Shown here piece by piece: positions 1-9,152 of a stretch of 50,225 bases of DNA; position 1 is the first letter of the stretch; each line of letters starts with the position of its first letter. This DNA is from Actinomyces ruminis (GTDB lineage Bacteria; Actinomycetota; Actinomycetes; Actinomycetales; Actinomycetaceae): contig NZ_MTPX02000007.1 of assembly GCF_002154335.2 (NCBI RefSeq), forward strand, positions 1-50,225, given 5' to 3'. A program made the position numbers and the translations under genes. The notes beneath the pieces were generated by a model, which did no database searches, was not told where the DNA came from, and saw nothing but the letters and a program-made list of their open reading frames with translations.

Positions 1-364
1 CGCGGCGGCGGGCACGGCCCCGGGCGCGGTCGCCTGCCTGCGGCGCGGGCGACTCGATGTCTGCCTGCGCGGCGGGTGTCTGCGATGCCGGCGCGGTGAC
101 GGCGGCATCGGCGCTAGTCTCCGACGCGGGGGGAAGGTTAGGGGTGCGAGCGCGACGCCGGGTGGGAGCGGCGGGCTCGGTCGACTCGGTCGGCTGCGCC
201 GCCGGGGCGGCGGTGTTGCCGGACTGGTGTTCGCGAATAGCGGCGATGAGTTCGCTCTTCCGCATACGTGAGGTGCCCTTTAGCCCCATGGATGAGGCGA
301 GCTGCTGAAGCTCGGCCAGCCGCATGGTGGACAGCGAAGGGCGGGCGCTAGAGATCTCGGTCAC
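1..364 (-). CDS. rho: Transcription termination factor Rho, N-terminal part (partial)
   Basis: The gene runs off the left edge, so only about 121 N-terminal residues are present. A GTG start at 364 follows an AAAGGA ribosome-binding site (minus strand). Residues about 10-50 (reading SLSTMRLAELQQLASSMG and onwards) match the SAP-like Rho_N fold that precedes the RNA-binding domain. After it comes an Ala/Pro/Thr/Arg-rich segment, which is the usual start of the long variable insertion in actinobacterial Rho. The helicase core lies outside the window. Rho is the hexameric RNA helicase that terminates transcription. It follows hom-thrB on the same strand but about 236 bp separate them, so it probably has its own promoter. 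The call rests on the Rho_N domain plus the hom-thrB-rho order common in actinobacteria. Confidence 0.85.
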   Translation of the reverse strand, partial: MTEISSARPSLSTMRLAELQQLASSMGLKGTSRMRKSELIAAIREHQSGNTAAPAAQPTESTEPAAPTRRRARTPNLPPASETSADAAVTAPASQTPAAQADIESPAPQAGDRARGRARRR

Positions 365-600
365 GAGTGTCCTTTAACGGTGTGAGCATCCGCCGGTAAG
401 GCAGATGTATCTGGGACTGCCCCGGAATGTCACGGGATGAAGTCGTGCACCAACGAGGTCCATGGCAGGGCCTGCGGCCTCAGCCTGGTGCGCATACGGC
501 GTGCCGCTTCGTTTCGGCTCACCGTCGAGGGAAACAGTAGCAGACCTGCCGCGCGATTCGATTCGCATTTCGCCGAGCAGGGGTGTGAATCCTCTCCCCT
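365..600 (-). promoter_or_regulatory. Intergenic leader/promoter region between thrB and rho
   Basis: No convincing gene lies here. The 64-codon frame at 374-568 has no ribosome-binding site and no recognisable family. On the minus strand a CTACTGT hexamer-like element near 535 could be the rho -10 region, which would leave a leader of about 160 nt. Long rho leaders are often used for autoregulation; that is inference. Confidence 0.3.
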
Positions 601-1512
601 TTAGGACAGCGACGAGACCAGTTGCGCGCCGTCCAGGTCAATCCCGGGGCGCAGCACCGTCCACCCGTGCCGCTCCAGGGTGAAGCGCGTCTGTTGCGAC
701 AAGGCCGCCAGCACGAGCACCGTGGGGCCGGCGCCGGATATGACCGCCGGGTAGCCCTGTTCGCGCAGCGAATCCATGACGGCCATGGAGGCGGGCAGGA
801 CACCGCGCCGGTACTCCTGGTGGAGCCGGTCCTCGGTTCCGGCCATCAGCAGATCCGGCCGGCCCGCGAGGGCCAGCATGAGAATGGCGGCGCGGGAGGT
901 ATTGAACAGGGCGTCGGCACGCGGCACCACATCGGGCAGGACCTTGCGGGCCTCTTCGGTGCTCAGTCGGGTTGTCGACGGCGGTACGAGCAGGCTCACC
1001 GCCAAACTCGCGTCCACGGGCATGGGCGCAGCGCGCGGGGTGCCGTCCGCCTCGATCCAGGCGACGGTGGCACCCCCGAATACGGCCGGTGCGACGTTAT
1101 CCGGGTGTCCCTCGAAGCCGGTGGCGATCCGGAAGATCTCCCCATCCGGCAATGCATCCGGGTCCGAGAGCAGTCCGCGGGCGAGCATGAGGCCGGCGAC
1201 GGCGGCACTCGCCGAAGAGCCCATGCCGCCGCCGTGGGGGATGCGGTTGACGCAGTGCATCTCGAATCCGGCCTGGGGGGCGCCGGCGGCCTCTAGGCCG
1301 GCGCGCAGCGCCCGCACCACCAGGTTGGAGTCGTCGGTGGGGACGATGCCCTCCCCCACGCCCTCCACGGTGACGTTGGTGGCGCCTACGATCGGGCGGA
1401 CCTCGACCTCGTCGTAGTAGGTGAAGGCCATGCCGAAGGAGTCGAAGCCGGGGCCCATGTTCGCGGTGGTTGCGGGCACGCGCACCGCCGCGTGCTCGTT
1501 GGCCAGTCTCAT
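601..1512 (-). CDS. thrB: Homoserine kinase
   Basis: A 303-residue GHMP-family kinase that phosphorylates homoserine with ATP, the step before threonine synthase. The N-terminal RVPATTANMGPGFDSFGMA is the typical ThrB opening. The GHMP phosphate-binding loop is PHGGGMGSSAS at residues 92-102, and a late GAGPTVLVL motif matches GHMP motif 3. The ATG at 1512 was chosen because the protein then starts MRLANEHAAVRVPA, as family members do; the longer open frame would only add out-of-family residues overlapping hom. Only 7 bp separate it from the hom stop, so the two are one operon. Confidence 0.95.
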   Translation of the reverse strand: MRLANEHAAVRVPATTANMGPGFDSFGMAFTYYDEVEVRPIVGATNVTVEGVGEGIVPTDDSNLVVRALRAGLEAAGAPQAGFEMHCVNRIPHGGGMGSSASAAVAGLMLARGLLSDPDALPDGEIFRIATGFEGHPDNVAPAVFGGATVAWIEADGTPRAAPMPVDASLAVSLLVPPSTTRLSTEEARKVLPDVVPRADALFNTSRAAILMLALAGRPDLLMAGTEDRLHQEYRRGVLPASMAVMDSLREQGYPAVISGAGPTVLVLAALSQQTRFTLERHGWTVLRPGIDLDGAQLVSSLS

Positions 1513-1519
1513 TTCGGCG

Positions 1520-2881
1520 TCACAGTCCTTCGACGCGGCGGGTGGAGACGACCTCGGCGACGCGTTCCTGGGCGCGCAGCCCGTCCACGGCGGCCTCGAG
1601 CCGAGATACGGGGGCGGCGTGGGTGACGATGGTGACCAGCGCCAGTTCGTCACCGACGTCCACATAGCTGGCCTGGCGCACCGAGTTAATGGAGACGTCG
1701 TGATCGCCGAAGACCTGGGCGACGGCGGCCAGTGATCCGGGAGCGTCGGCCACCCGCAGCTGGATCTGGTAGCGGGTCAGCGCCTGCTCGGGGGGCAGGA
1801 TCGGCAGGTCGGCGTAGTTGGACTCGCGGGGCGCCTGCCCGCCATTGACGCGGTGGGCGGCGGCGGCGACGACGTCGGAGAGTACGGCGGAGGCGGTGGG
1901 GGTGCCGCCGGCGCCCTGGCCGTAGAACATGAGCCGCCCGGCGGCCTCGGCCTCCACCAGTACGGCGTTGAAGCCGCCATGGACGCTGGCCAGCGGGTGG
2001 TCTGCGGGCACCAGGGCGGGGTGCACGCGCACCGAGATACCGCTGGCCTGCTCGTCCTCGCGGCGCTGGGCGATGGCCAGCAGCTTGAGCTCGCAGCCGG
2101 AGGCGTGGGCCTCGCGGATGTCATCGGCGGTGATGGAGCGGATGCCCTCGACCTCGACGTCGTTCATTCCGACGCGGGTGTGGAAGGCGAGGGAGGCAAT
2201 AATGGCGGCCTTGGCGGCGGCGTCGAGCCCATCGACGTCGGCGGTGGGGTCGGCCTCGGCGTAACCGAGCTCCTGGGCGGCGGCCAGGGCCTCCTCAAAG
2301 GACAGGCCCTTGGTGCTCATCTCGTCCAGGATGTAGTTGGTGGTGCCGTTGACGATGCCGAGCACGCTGGTGACGCGGTCCCCGGCCATGGACTCGCGCA
2401 GGGCGTATACCACGGGGATGGCGCCGGCGACGGCGGCCTCGTAGTAGAAGTCGGTGTTCGCCTCGGCGGCGGCCGCGTACAGCTCGGGTCCGTGGGCGGC
2501 GATGAGGGCCTTGTTGCCGGTGATCACACTGGCGCCGGAGGCGAAGGCGGCCAGGATGAGGGTGCGGGCCGGCTCGATGCCGCCGATGAGTTCGATGACG
2601 ATGTCGTTGGAGGTGGCGACGGCCTGGGCGTCGTCGGTGAGCAGGTCGCGCGGGACGGCCTCGTCGCGGGGTGCGTCCACATCCCGTACGGCGACGCCGG
2701 TGATCTCCAGTCGGGCGCCGGAGCGGGCGGCGAAGTCGTCGGCCTGCTCGAGCAGCAACCGGATCACCTGGGTGCCGACGGTGCCGGACCCGAGGACGCC
2801 GACGCGCAGTGTGGGGCGCTGCTGCCTCGCCGCGACCGGAGCGGTCGGCTGCGACGTTTCCTGGGCTACCTGCTGTTTCAC
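1520..2881 (-). CDS. hom: Homoserine dehydrogenase
   Basis: A 453-residue enzyme that reduces aspartate semialdehyde to homoserine, the branch point to threonine and methionine. The Rossmann motif GVLGSGTVG is at residues 28-36. The catalytic domain includes the GIVNGTTNYIL stretch and YAEADPTADVDGLDAAAK. A C-terminal ACT domain (about residues 370-450) is the usual allosteric module. The open frame extends to 3046, but the GTG at 2881 is preceded by AAGGTGG at good spacing. The longer version would also translate an intergenic repeat (3003-3036). It is co-transcribed with thrB. Confidence 0.95.
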   Translation of the reverse strand: MKQQVAQETSQPTAPVAARQQRPTLRVGVLGSGTVGTQVIRLLLEQADDFAARSGARLEITGVAVRDVDAPRDEAVPRDLLTDDAQAVATSNDIVIELIGGIEPARTLILAAFASGASVITGNKALIAAHGPELYAAAAEANTDFYYEAAVAGAIPVVYALRESMAGDRVTSVLGIVNGTTNYILDEMSTKGLSFEEALAAAQELGYAEADPTADVDGLDAAAKAAIIASLAFHTRVGMNDVEVEGIRSITADDIREAHASGCELKLLAIAQRREDEQASGISVRVHPALVPADHPLASVHGGFNAVLVEAEAAGRLMFYGQGAGGTPTASAVLSDVVAAAAHRVNGGQAPRESNYADLPILPPEQALTRYQIQLRVADAPGSLAAVAQVFGDHDVSINSVRQASYVDVGDELALVTIVTHAAPVSRLEAAVDGLRAQERVAEVVSTRRVEGL

Positions 2882-3002
2882 GGGAACCACCTTGCGAATG
2901 TGTGCGGGCTCGCCGGGCGGACGAGCATGACTCGGCACAGCATAGGCGGCGAGTGGAAGTGGCCGCCCCCTCCTCTCACCCATGTGCATCACCAACGCGT
3001 CG

Positions 3003-3036
3003 AGGTCGGTAGACGTTACGTGCCGAGATCGGTCGG
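3003..3036 (-). repeat. Intergenic 23-nt-period motif, copy A
   Basis: Read on the minus strand this is ACCGATCTCGGCACGTAAC followed by a second ACCGACCTCG exactly 23 nt after the first. Copy B at 7421-7458 has the same layout and the same orientation relative to its downstream gene. It lies upstream of hom. Confidence 0.6.
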
Positions 3037-3042
3037 GGAACA

Positions 3043-3309
3043 TCAACGCAGGCCGCGTACCACCCGGGCGCTGAGGACGGACCAGGCCAGGAGAGCCGAC
3101 AGGCTCAGCGCGAGCCCCGTGGCGGTATACAGGGAGGGAGTTACGGCGACCACGAGTAGCAGTCCGACCAGTATGCAGGTGGCCAGCGCCCAGACGACGA
3201 CCAGACCGTCATGCCGCGGGTGGCTTGCGCTACGGCCGTAGCCCGACACGTCGTCGTATCGTCCCCACGCCGGGGGTGGGGTCTCCAGGGAAGAGCGCGT
3301 CATGTCCAT
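3043..3309 (-). CDS. Small two-pass membrane protein, unknown function
   Basis: An 88-residue protein with a polar N-terminus rich in Ser, Pro and Tyr (1-35). Two hydrophobic helices follow, at about 36-56 (VVVWALATCILVGLLLVVAV) and 61-81, and then a short basic tail. The ATG at 3309 has no strong ribosome-binding site. It stops about 160 bp upstream of the hom start on the same strand, with repeat copy A in between. I do not recognise the family. The hydrophobic pattern and high G+C at third positions support a real gene. Confidence 0.55.
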   Translation of the reverse strand: MDMTRSSLETPPPAWGRYDDVSGYGRSASHPRHDGLVVVWALATCILVGLLLVVAVTPSLYTATGLALSLSALLAWSVLSARVVRGLR

Positions 3310-3479
3310 ATACAGACCGTAAGGAAGATCTCACCGGCGCAGTACGTCCCCGGGGCTGAATCGCGGCACCCCCTCCTCCTCCCCAAGGAGTAGGGATCTT
3401 CCCCTAATGGATCACCGCGCATCGCACGCCACCGAGCAGAGTCTTGTAGAGCGTGTAGAACATTCGGGACAATCCAGTC

Positions 3480-3835
3480 ATGAATGCGCAACCCGTAGGC
3501 AGTCCGCATGGAGCCCCTGCGCAGTCCTCCGACTCCGGTCCTGGCGTCACCGCAGGCGCCCGCACTGTCAGCCTCCGCGAGCTCAATCAGCGCTCCGGGC
3601 GGATCGTGGCCGACGTCGTCTCCTCCGGTCGCCCCGTCACCGTCACCGACCGTGGCCGCCCAGTCGTCCGCCTGGTGCCAATCGACCCCGAGGAGACTCC
3701 CTACGAACGTCTGCTGTGCGAAGGTCTCATCGAGAGGCCGAACACGGACGAACCGGTCCGCTGCCCAGTATCGATGTTCCAAATGGCGCCCAGTTGTACG
3801 CCGACTTCATGACTGAGCGAGAGGAAGACCGGTGA
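3480..3835 (+). CDS. Phd/YefM-family antitoxin (tail frame-shifted as sequenced)
   Basis: Residues about 29-67 (VSLRELNQRSGRIVADVVSS, then RPVTVTDRGRPVVRLVP) are the Phd/YefM DNA-binding and dimerisation fold. As sequenced, the frame from the ATG at 3480 stops at 3812 after 110 residues. In the -1 frame the tail instead reads LPSIDVPNGAQLYADFMTER and ends EEDR at 3835, overlapping the toxin start as GTGA. That is the expected organisation for an antitoxin. Adding one C to the CC at about 3758-3759 joins the two parts into 118 residues. The antitoxin would bind and neutralise the downstream PIN toxin and repress the operon. The start has no clear ribosome-binding site. Confidence 0.75.
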
Positions 3836-4233
3836 TCTATCTTGACGCCTCCGCCATGCTCTTGGCGCTCCTGGCCCAACCCGGTCATGAGGCCGTCTCC
3901 GCTCACCTCGCCGCTACGGATGACAAGCTGCTCTCCTCGGTGTTACTCGAACTCGAGGTGTTTAGGGCATTGCGCCGGGAAAAGCGTGCTCCGGCCGTTG
4001 CTGACGCAGCGCTGCGGATGATTGGACTGTGCGCAATCAATGACGCCGTAATCGGCCGAGCCAAGGAACTGACCGGCGAGCTCAAGTCACTGGATGCGAT
4101 TCACCTGGCTACCGCCACCATCCTGGATGACCCGCGTGACCCGGTGACAGTCCTCACCCATAACGCACGTCTGGCCGCCGCCGCCCGCGCGCAGGGGCTG
4201 CGCGCACTCGACCCGGCAGATCCGTCGGCCTAG
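3832..4233 (+). CDS. vapC: VapC-family PIN-domain toxin
   Basis: A 133-residue PIN-domain ribonuclease. The acidic residues seen are Asp5 (MIYLDASA), Glu40 or Glu42 (LLELEVFRAL) and Asp88 (SLDAIHLATA). The fourth family position, usually Asp in a T-x-D-x-R-L context, is Asn111 here (LTHNARLAAAA), which could alter metal binding. VapC toxins usually cleave tRNA or rRNA until bound by the antitoxin. The GTG start at 3832 overlaps the restored antitoxin stop, indicating translational coupling. A toxin role is inferred from family and neighbour. Confidence 0.85.
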   Translation: MIYLDASAMLLALLAQPGHEAVSAHLAATDDKLLSSVLLELEVFRALRREKRAPAVADAALRMIGLCAINDAVIGRAKELTGELKSLDAIHLATATILDDPRDPVTVLTHNARLAAAARAQGLRALDPADPSA

Positions 4234-5690
4234 TCCCCCTCCAGGGCCAACAGGTCCGCGATGGTCTCCGGGCGCAGCACCCACCCCTGCCGGCCCGCCT
4301 CTACCCAGGCGACGCCGGGCCGGGTGAACAGGTTGTAGTTGCTCGCCATGGAGCGCCCGTAGGCGCCGGTGGCCGGCACCGCCAGCACGTCGCCGACGGC
4401 GAGGTCGGCGGGCAGGTCCACGTCGCGCACCACCACGTCGCCGCTCTCGCAGTGCTTGCCGACCACGCGCGCGCGCACCAGCCCGGCCTCCGGGTCGGGG
4501 CGACGGTTGGCCACCAGCGCGGTGTAGGCCGCGTCGTACAGGGCGGGGCGGATGTTGTCGCTCATGCCGCCGTCTACGCTCACGTAAAGGCGGGCGGCAC
4601 CCTCCCCCAGCTCCACGCGCTTGAGCCCGGTCACGGTGTACAGGGTGACCATGGACGGGCCGGCGATGGACCGGCCGGGCTCCACCGACACGTGCGGGAC
4701 GGCGTCGCCCAGCTCGGCGCACAGGGAGCGGACCGCCTCCGCCAGGGCGCGGGCGACCTCGGCAGGCGACGGGGCGACGGGGTCGGCGCCGGTGTAGGCG
4801 ATGCCGTAACCGCCGCCCAGGTCCACCTCCTGGCACAGCACGCCGGTCGCCTCGGCGATCTGGTGGCGCAGCCTCAGCACGACGCCGACGGCCTCCCGGA
4901 ATCCGGCCAGGTCGAAGATCTGGGAGCCGATGTGGGAGTGCAGCCCGTGCAGGGTCAGCTCAGGGGCGGTCACGACGGCGCGGGCCGCGTCGAGGGCGGC
5001 GCCGGTGGCCACGGAGATGCCGAACTTCTGGTCCTCGTGGGCGGTGGAGATGAACTCGTGCCCGCCGGCGTGGATGCCGGTGGTCAGCCGCAGCATGACC
5101 GACCCGGTCTCATCGGGTGCGTAGTGACCGGACTCGCGCAGCTCGCGCACGGCTGCGGCGGCCAGGTCGATCTCCTCGGCCGAGTCCAGGACCAGGTGGC
5201 CGACCCGGTGAGCCAGCGCGGTGCGGATCTCGGCGCAGGTCTTGCCGTTGCCGTGCAGGCCCAGCCGGGTGGCGTGGGCGGTAGCGGCCTCGCCGTCGAC
5301 CTCGGCCAGCGCGGCCACGCCCACGGCCAGCTCTCCGGCGGAGGCGGTGTCGATGCCCAGCCCCTCGGACAGTACGGTGCGGGCCACCCGGGTGGTCAGG
5401 AAGGCCTTGCCGGCGTAGTAGGCTTCACCACCGTTCATGCCGTAGCCCGGCCAGAACTCCTCGGCCATGGCGGCGGCCCAGGTGGCGGCGCGGCCGCGCA
5501 GGTCGGCCTCATCCAGGACGAACACGGGGGTGGGAGCGTCGGCGAGGATCTCCCCCACGCTGCGCCCGCCGATCTGCAAGGCGCCGTCGGCGCCGCGCCC
5601 GGTGGTCGAGGGCCACAGGTCGGGACGAACCTCGGGTTCGGGGGCGGCCAGGGTGCCGAGGGGAGCCTCGCTCGCGGGTACGGCGCTCAT
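4230..5690 (-). CDS. lysA: Diaminopimelate decarboxylase
   Basis: A 486-residue PLP enzyme catalysing the last step of lysine synthesis. The PLP lysine is Lys95 in YYAGKAF. Other family motifs are HIGSQIFD, the glycine loop GGGYGIAY, EPGRSI, and the active-site CESGD. The ATG at 5690 overlaps the argS stop as TGATG, so the two are translationally coupled. The argS-lysA pair is common in actinobacteria. Its C-terminus overlaps the convergent vapC end by a few bases. Confidence 0.96.
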   Translation of the reverse strand: MSAVPASEAPLGTLAAPEPEVRPDLWPSTTGRGADGALQIGGRSVGEILADAPTPVFVLDEADLRGRAATWAAAMAEEFWPGYGMNGGEAYYAGKAFLTTRVARTVLSEGLGIDTASAGELAVGVAALAEVDGEAATAHATRLGLHGNGKTCAEIRTALAHRVGHLVLDSAEEIDLAAAAVRELRESGHYAPDETGSVMLRLTTGIHAGGHEFISTAHEDQKFGISVATGAALDAARAVVTAPELTLHGLHSHIGSQIFDLAGFREAVGVVLRLRHQIAEATGVLCQEVDLGGGYGIAYTGADPVAPSPAEVARALAEAVRSLCAELGDAVPHVSVEPGRSIAGPSMVTLYTVTGLKRVELGEGAARLYVSVDGGMSDNIRPALYDAAYTALVANRRPDPEAGLVRARVVGKHCESGDVVVRDVDLPADLAVGDVLAVPATGAYGRSMASNYNLFTRPGVAWVEAGRQGWVLRPETIADLLALEGD

Positions 5691-7366
5691 CACATGCGCT
5701 CCGGAGCGCTCACGCCCAGCAGGCCCAGCCCGTTGGCGATGACCTGCCCGACGGCGTCGTTGACCCACAGACGGGCGACGTGACCGGCGTCGACCGGATC
5801 GGTGCCGCGTGGGGTGACGCGGGTGGCGCCGTACCAGGTGTGGTAGGCGGCGGCCAGCGTCTCCAGGTAGCGGGCCACGCGATGCTGCTCGCGCAGGGCG
5901 GCGGCCTGGGCGACGATGGCCGGGTACTGGGCGAGTACGCCCAGCAGCTGGGAGTCGTGGGGAGTGTCCAGCTGGGCAGGGTCGAAACCGGCCTCGCGGC
6001 TCACGCCCCGCTCGATGGCATTGCGGGCCACGGAGCGGATACGGGCGTGGGCGTACTGGACGTAGTAGACGGGGTTGTCGTTGGAGGTGGAGGCCAGCAG
6101 GTTCAGGTCGATGTCGATCATGGAGTCCATGGAGGAGCGGGCCAGGGCGTAGCGGGCCGCGTCCACGCCGACGGCGTCGACCAGGTCCTCCAGGGTGACC
6201 ACGGTGCCGGCGCGTTTGGACATGCGCACCGGCTGCCCGTCGCGCACCAGGTTGACCAGCTGGCCGATGATGATCTGCATGTTGACGCCGGGCTCGTCGC
6301 CGTAGGCGGCGCACATGGCCATCATGCGGCCAATGTAGCCGTGGTGGTCGGCACCGAGCAGGTAGATGGCGCAGTCGGCGCCGCGGGCACGCTTGTCCAG
6401 GTAGTAGGCGACGTCGGCGGCGAAGTAGGCGGGGTCGCCGTCGGACTTGATCAGGACGCGGTCCTTGTCGTCGCCGAAGTCGGTGGTGCGCAGCCAGGTG
6501 GCGCCGTCGGCCTCGAAGATGACGCCGCGCTCGCGCAGGCGGCCGATGGCGCGCTCGACGGCGCCGGAGGTGTGCAGGGAGTCCTCGTGGAAGAAGACGT
6601 CGAAGTCGGTGCGGAAGTCGTGCAGCTCGGCCTTGACGGCGGCGAACATGAGGTCGACGCCGCGGGCGCGGAAGACCTCGGTGGCCTCGACGTCGGGCAG
6701 GCCGGCGGGGTCGGGGCGGCCGGCGGCGGTCTCGTCCGCAGTCACGCGGGCGGCGATCTCCCCGATGTAGGAGCCACCGTAGCCGTCCTCGGGTGTCTCC
6801 TGGCCGCGGGCGGAGGCGAGCAGGGAGCGGGCGAAGCGGTCGATCTGGGTGCCGTGGTCGTTGAAGTAGTACTCACGGGTGACCTCGGCGCCGCAGGCGG
6901 CCATGATGCGGGCCAGGGAGTCGCCGACGGCGGCCCAGCGGGCCCCGCCCAGGTGTACCGGGCCGGTGGGGTTGGCGGAGACGTACTCGAGGTTGATGTG
7001 CTGGCCGGCCAGGGAGTCGTTGGTGCCGTAGGCGGTACCTGCATTGAGGATGGTGCGGGCGAGCTCGCCGGCGCTGGCGGCGTCCAGGCGGATGTTGAGG
7101 AAGCCAGGGCCGGCGACCTCGGCGGAGGCGACGCCGTCCAGGGCGCCCACGCGCTCGGCCAGCAGCTCGGCCAGGGCGCGCGGGTTGGTGCCGGCCTTCT
7201 TGGCCAGCTGCATGGCGACGTTGGTGGCCCAGTCGCCGTGCTCGCGGGAGCGGGGGCGCTCGACCTTGGGCAGCGGCACCTCCTCCACCGGCAGGGCGAG
7301 GCTGCCGTCACTGGCGGCGGCGAGGAGGACGTTGCGGATCGCTTCGGCGAGCTCTTCTGGGGTCAC
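5690..7366 (-). CDS. argS: Arginyl-tRNA synthetase
   Basis: A 558-residue class I synthetase that charges tRNA-Arg. The N-terminal Arg_S additional domain begins [14 protein letters not shown]. The HIGH-type motif is HLGG (138-141, within [14 protein letters not shown]) and the KMSKS-type motif is RMSKRAG. A DALR anticodon-binding domain ends in SAPERM, the usual C-terminus. The GTG at 7366 gives the family-typical N-terminus. The frame continues upstream to 7408, but those extra residues are atypical. No clear ribosome-binding site is seen. First gene of the argS-lysA operon; repeat copy B lies just upstream. Confidence 0.95.
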   Translation of the reverse strand: MTPEELAEAIRNVLLAAASDGSLALPVEEVPLPKVERPRSREHGDWATNVAMQLAKKAGTNPRALAELLAERVGALDGVASAEVAGPGFLNIRLDAASAGELARTILNAGTAYGTNDSLAGQHINLEYVSANPTGPVHLGGARWAAVGDSLARIMAACGAEVTREYYFNDHGTQIDRFARSLLASARGQETPEDGYGGSYIGEIAARVTADETAAGRPDPAGLPDVEATEVFRARGVDLMFAAVKAELHDFRTDFDVFFHEDSLHTSGAVERAIGRLRERGVIFEADGATWLRTTDFGDDKDRVLIKSDGDPAYFAADVAYYLDKRARGADCAIYLLGADHHGYIGRMMAMCAAYGDEPGVNMQIIIGQLVNLVRDGQPVRMSKRAGTVVTLEDLVDAVGVDAARYALARSSMDSMIDIDLNLLASTSNDNPVYYVQYAHARIRSVARNAIERGVSREAGFDPAQLDTPHDSQLLGVLAQYPAIVAQAAALREQHRVARYLETLAAAYHTWYGATRVTPRGTDPVDAGHVARLWVNDAVGQVIANGLGLLGVSAPERM

Positions 7367-7420
7367 GCGCGCCAGCGTACCGGCACCGCCCCGACCCGCC
7401 GAAACCATCCCGAATCCCGC

Positions 7421-7458
7421 ACCGAGATCGGTAGCAGTTACGTGCCGAGGTCGGTCGA
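7421..7458 (-). repeat. Intergenic 23-nt-period motif, copy B
   Basis: On the minus strand ACCGACCTCGGCACGTAAC is followed 23 nt later by ACCGATCTCGGT. It shares its core CTCGGCACGTAAC exactly with copy A at 3003-3036. It lies between the divergent argS and mntH genes, in the same orientation relative to argS as copy A has to hom. Confidence 0.6.
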
Positions 7459-7508
7459 TACGGCTCTGTCACGCCGCCTGAGCGCAAATACCCTCACAAG
7501 GGAGTAGA

Positions 7509-7526
7509 GTTTCGGGTAGCCGAAAC
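7509..7526 (+). promoter_or_regulatory. DtxR/MntR-type operator candidate upstream of mntH
   Basis: GTTTCGG-GTAG-CCGAAAC is a perfect 7-bp inverted repeat with a 4-nt centre. Its core TTCGGGTAGCCGAA matches 11 of 14 positions of the DtxR/IdeR-type core TTAGGTTAGCCTAA. It sits 19 bp upstream of the mntH GTG and partly overlaps a possible -10 (TAGAGT, 7505-7510). This fits metal-dependent repression. Confidence 0.55.
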
Positions 7527-7544
7527 CATGTGAGGAGGCCGACC

Positions 7545-8941
7545 GTGCCCGATCCCGTCGACTCCGCCGCTGGCGCGGACGCCGCCGTCGAGGCCATCGT
7601 GCGCAAGCACACGCCGCGGCCGAGCCCTCCCCGGCACCGGCTGCTGGCGCTGCTCGGTCCGGCATTCGTGGCCGCGGTCGCCTACGTGGATCCCGGTAAC
7701 GTCGCGGCGAACATCACCGCCGGCGCCCGCTACGGCTACACGCTGGTATGGGTACTGGTACTGGCCAACGCCATGGCGGTGCTCATCCAGTATCAGAGCG
7801 CCAAGCTCGGCATCGTCACCGGCCGCTCACTGCCGCAGTTGCTTGGGGACCGGCTCGGACGCGGCACCCGCCTGGCCTACTGGGCACAGGCCGAACTGGT
7901 CGCCGCCGCCACCGACCTGGCCGAGGTGATCGGCGGTGCCGTCGCCCTGCACCTGCTGTTCAACATCCCGCTGCTGACCGGCGGCGTGATCATCGGCGCC
8001 GTCTCCATGCTGCTGCTGGCCCTCCAGGAGCGCCGCAGCCAACGCACCTTCGAGGGGGCCGTGGTCGCGCTCCTGGTGGTGGTGACGATCGGCTTCGTTT
8101 GCGGGCTGTTCATCTCCCCGCCGGACTGGGGCGAGACCTTCGCCGGTCTCATCCCCCGGCTGCAGGGCTCGGGCAGCCTGCTGGTGGCCGCCTCCATGCT
8201 CGGCGCCACCGTCATGCCGCACGCCATCTACCTGCACTCCTCCCTGGTGCGCGACCACCACGAGGAGATCGGCGAGGGGCACGCCGCCCGTCAGGCCGCT
8301 GGCACCACGCCGATTCCCGACGCGACGCACCAGCCGCCGCCAGCCCCGGCCCCACCGACGATGCTGCTCTCTCCGGGCAAGAGCGCACCGGTCGACTTAT
8401 TCGCGCCACCCGCGTGGATGTGATCTGGGCGCTGGCGCTGGCGGGCGCCGTCAACATTGCCCTGCTGCTGCTGGCCGCCTCGGCGCTGTCCGGCGTCGGC
8501 GGCACCGACACGATCGAGGGGGCGCACGCCGCCATCACCGCCTCGTTGGGGCCGGCCGTCGGGGCTGTGTTCGCGGTCGGGCTACTGGCCTCCGGATTGG
8601 CCTCGACCTCGGTGGGGGCCTACGCCGGCAGCGAGATCATGGCGGGGCTCCTGCACGTGCGGGTGCCCCTGCTGGCACGCCGCGCCGTCACCCTCGTGCC
8701 GGCGCTGATCATCATTGCCGTCGGGGCGGAGCCGACCTGGGCACTGGTGCTCAGCCAGGTGGTGCTCTCCTTCGGGATCCCGCTGGCGATCGTGCCGCTC
8801 ATGCGGGCCACGGGCTCGAAGCAGATCATGGGCCGGTGGCGCGACGGCGTGGTACTGCGCTGGACGTCCCACGCGGCGGCGGCGCTCATTATCGCGCTCA
8901 ACCTCGCGCTGGTGGTGCTGACACTGACCGGCAACGGGTGA
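7545..8941 (+). CDS. mntH: NRAMP-family divalent metal transporter (frameshifted as sequenced)
   Basis: Proton-coupled Mn(II)/Fe(II) importer. The first part carries the signature VDPGNVAANITAG in the first helix and the MPHAIYLHS motif of helix 6, both conserved in NRAMP proteins. The frame breaks between about 8310 and 8370; the second frame continues RATRVDVIWALALAGAVN and ends LTLTGNG at 8941. One extra base restores a protein of about 465 residues, a normal NRAMP length. The GTG at 7545 was chosen because GAGGAGG stands 6 nt before it. The DtxR-like palindrome at 7509-7526 suggests metal control. The frameshift may be a sequencing error (see finding). Confidence 0.88.
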
Positions 8942-9035
8942 GGCGCAGCAAACCCGACGGCGCCGTCGGCTCGTCGAACGCCACAGCCTCTCGGTTTCCA
9001 TCCGGCGCCCGAACGCTGGTACAGTCGCGCCTCGG

Positions 9036-9111
9036 GCCCCGGTAGCTCAGTGGATAGAGCGTCTGCCTCCGGAGCAGAAGGCCGCAGGTTCGAATCCTGT
9101 CCGGGGCACCA
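9036..9111 (+). tRNA. tRNA-Arg (anticodon CCG)
   Basis: The acceptor stem GCCCCGG pairs perfectly with CCGGGGC (9101-9107), followed by discriminator A and encoded CCA (9109-9111). The D-arm contains GCTCAGTGGATAGAGC, the anticodon loop is CTCCGGA (CCG in the middle), and the T-arm contains GGTTCGAATCC. CCG reads the CGG arginine codon. Confidence 0.97.
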
Positions 9112-9116
9112 GCCCC

Positions 9117-9152
9117 GAAGCCCCCGCCCGACCCCGAGTCGGCGGGGGCTTC
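9117..9152 (+). terminator. Hairpin terminator after tRNA-Arg
   Basis: GAAGCCCCCGCC pairs perfectly with GGCGGGGGCTTC across a 12-nt loop, 5 nt after the tRNA CCA. There is no long T run, as is common in high-G+C actinobacteria. Confidence 0.75.

Noticed and set aside
374..568. 64-codon frame in the rho leader
   Set aside because: No ribosome-binding site, no family, mixed codon use.
2882..3046. Extended N-terminus of homoserine dehydrogenase
   Set aside because: The extension has no family similarity and would translate an intergenic repeat; the GTG at 2881 has a good ribosome-binding site.
1853..3241. Long plus-strand open frame antisense to hom (462 codons, Gly/Val/Asp-rich)
   Set aside because: It is the mirror of a high-G+C gene on the other strand; composition is that of an antisense shadow and no domain is recognisable.
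5780..7507. 575-codon plus-strand frame opposite argS
   Set aside because: Antisense shadow of a clear arginyl-tRNA synthetase gene; low-complexity Gly/Val/Asp sequence.
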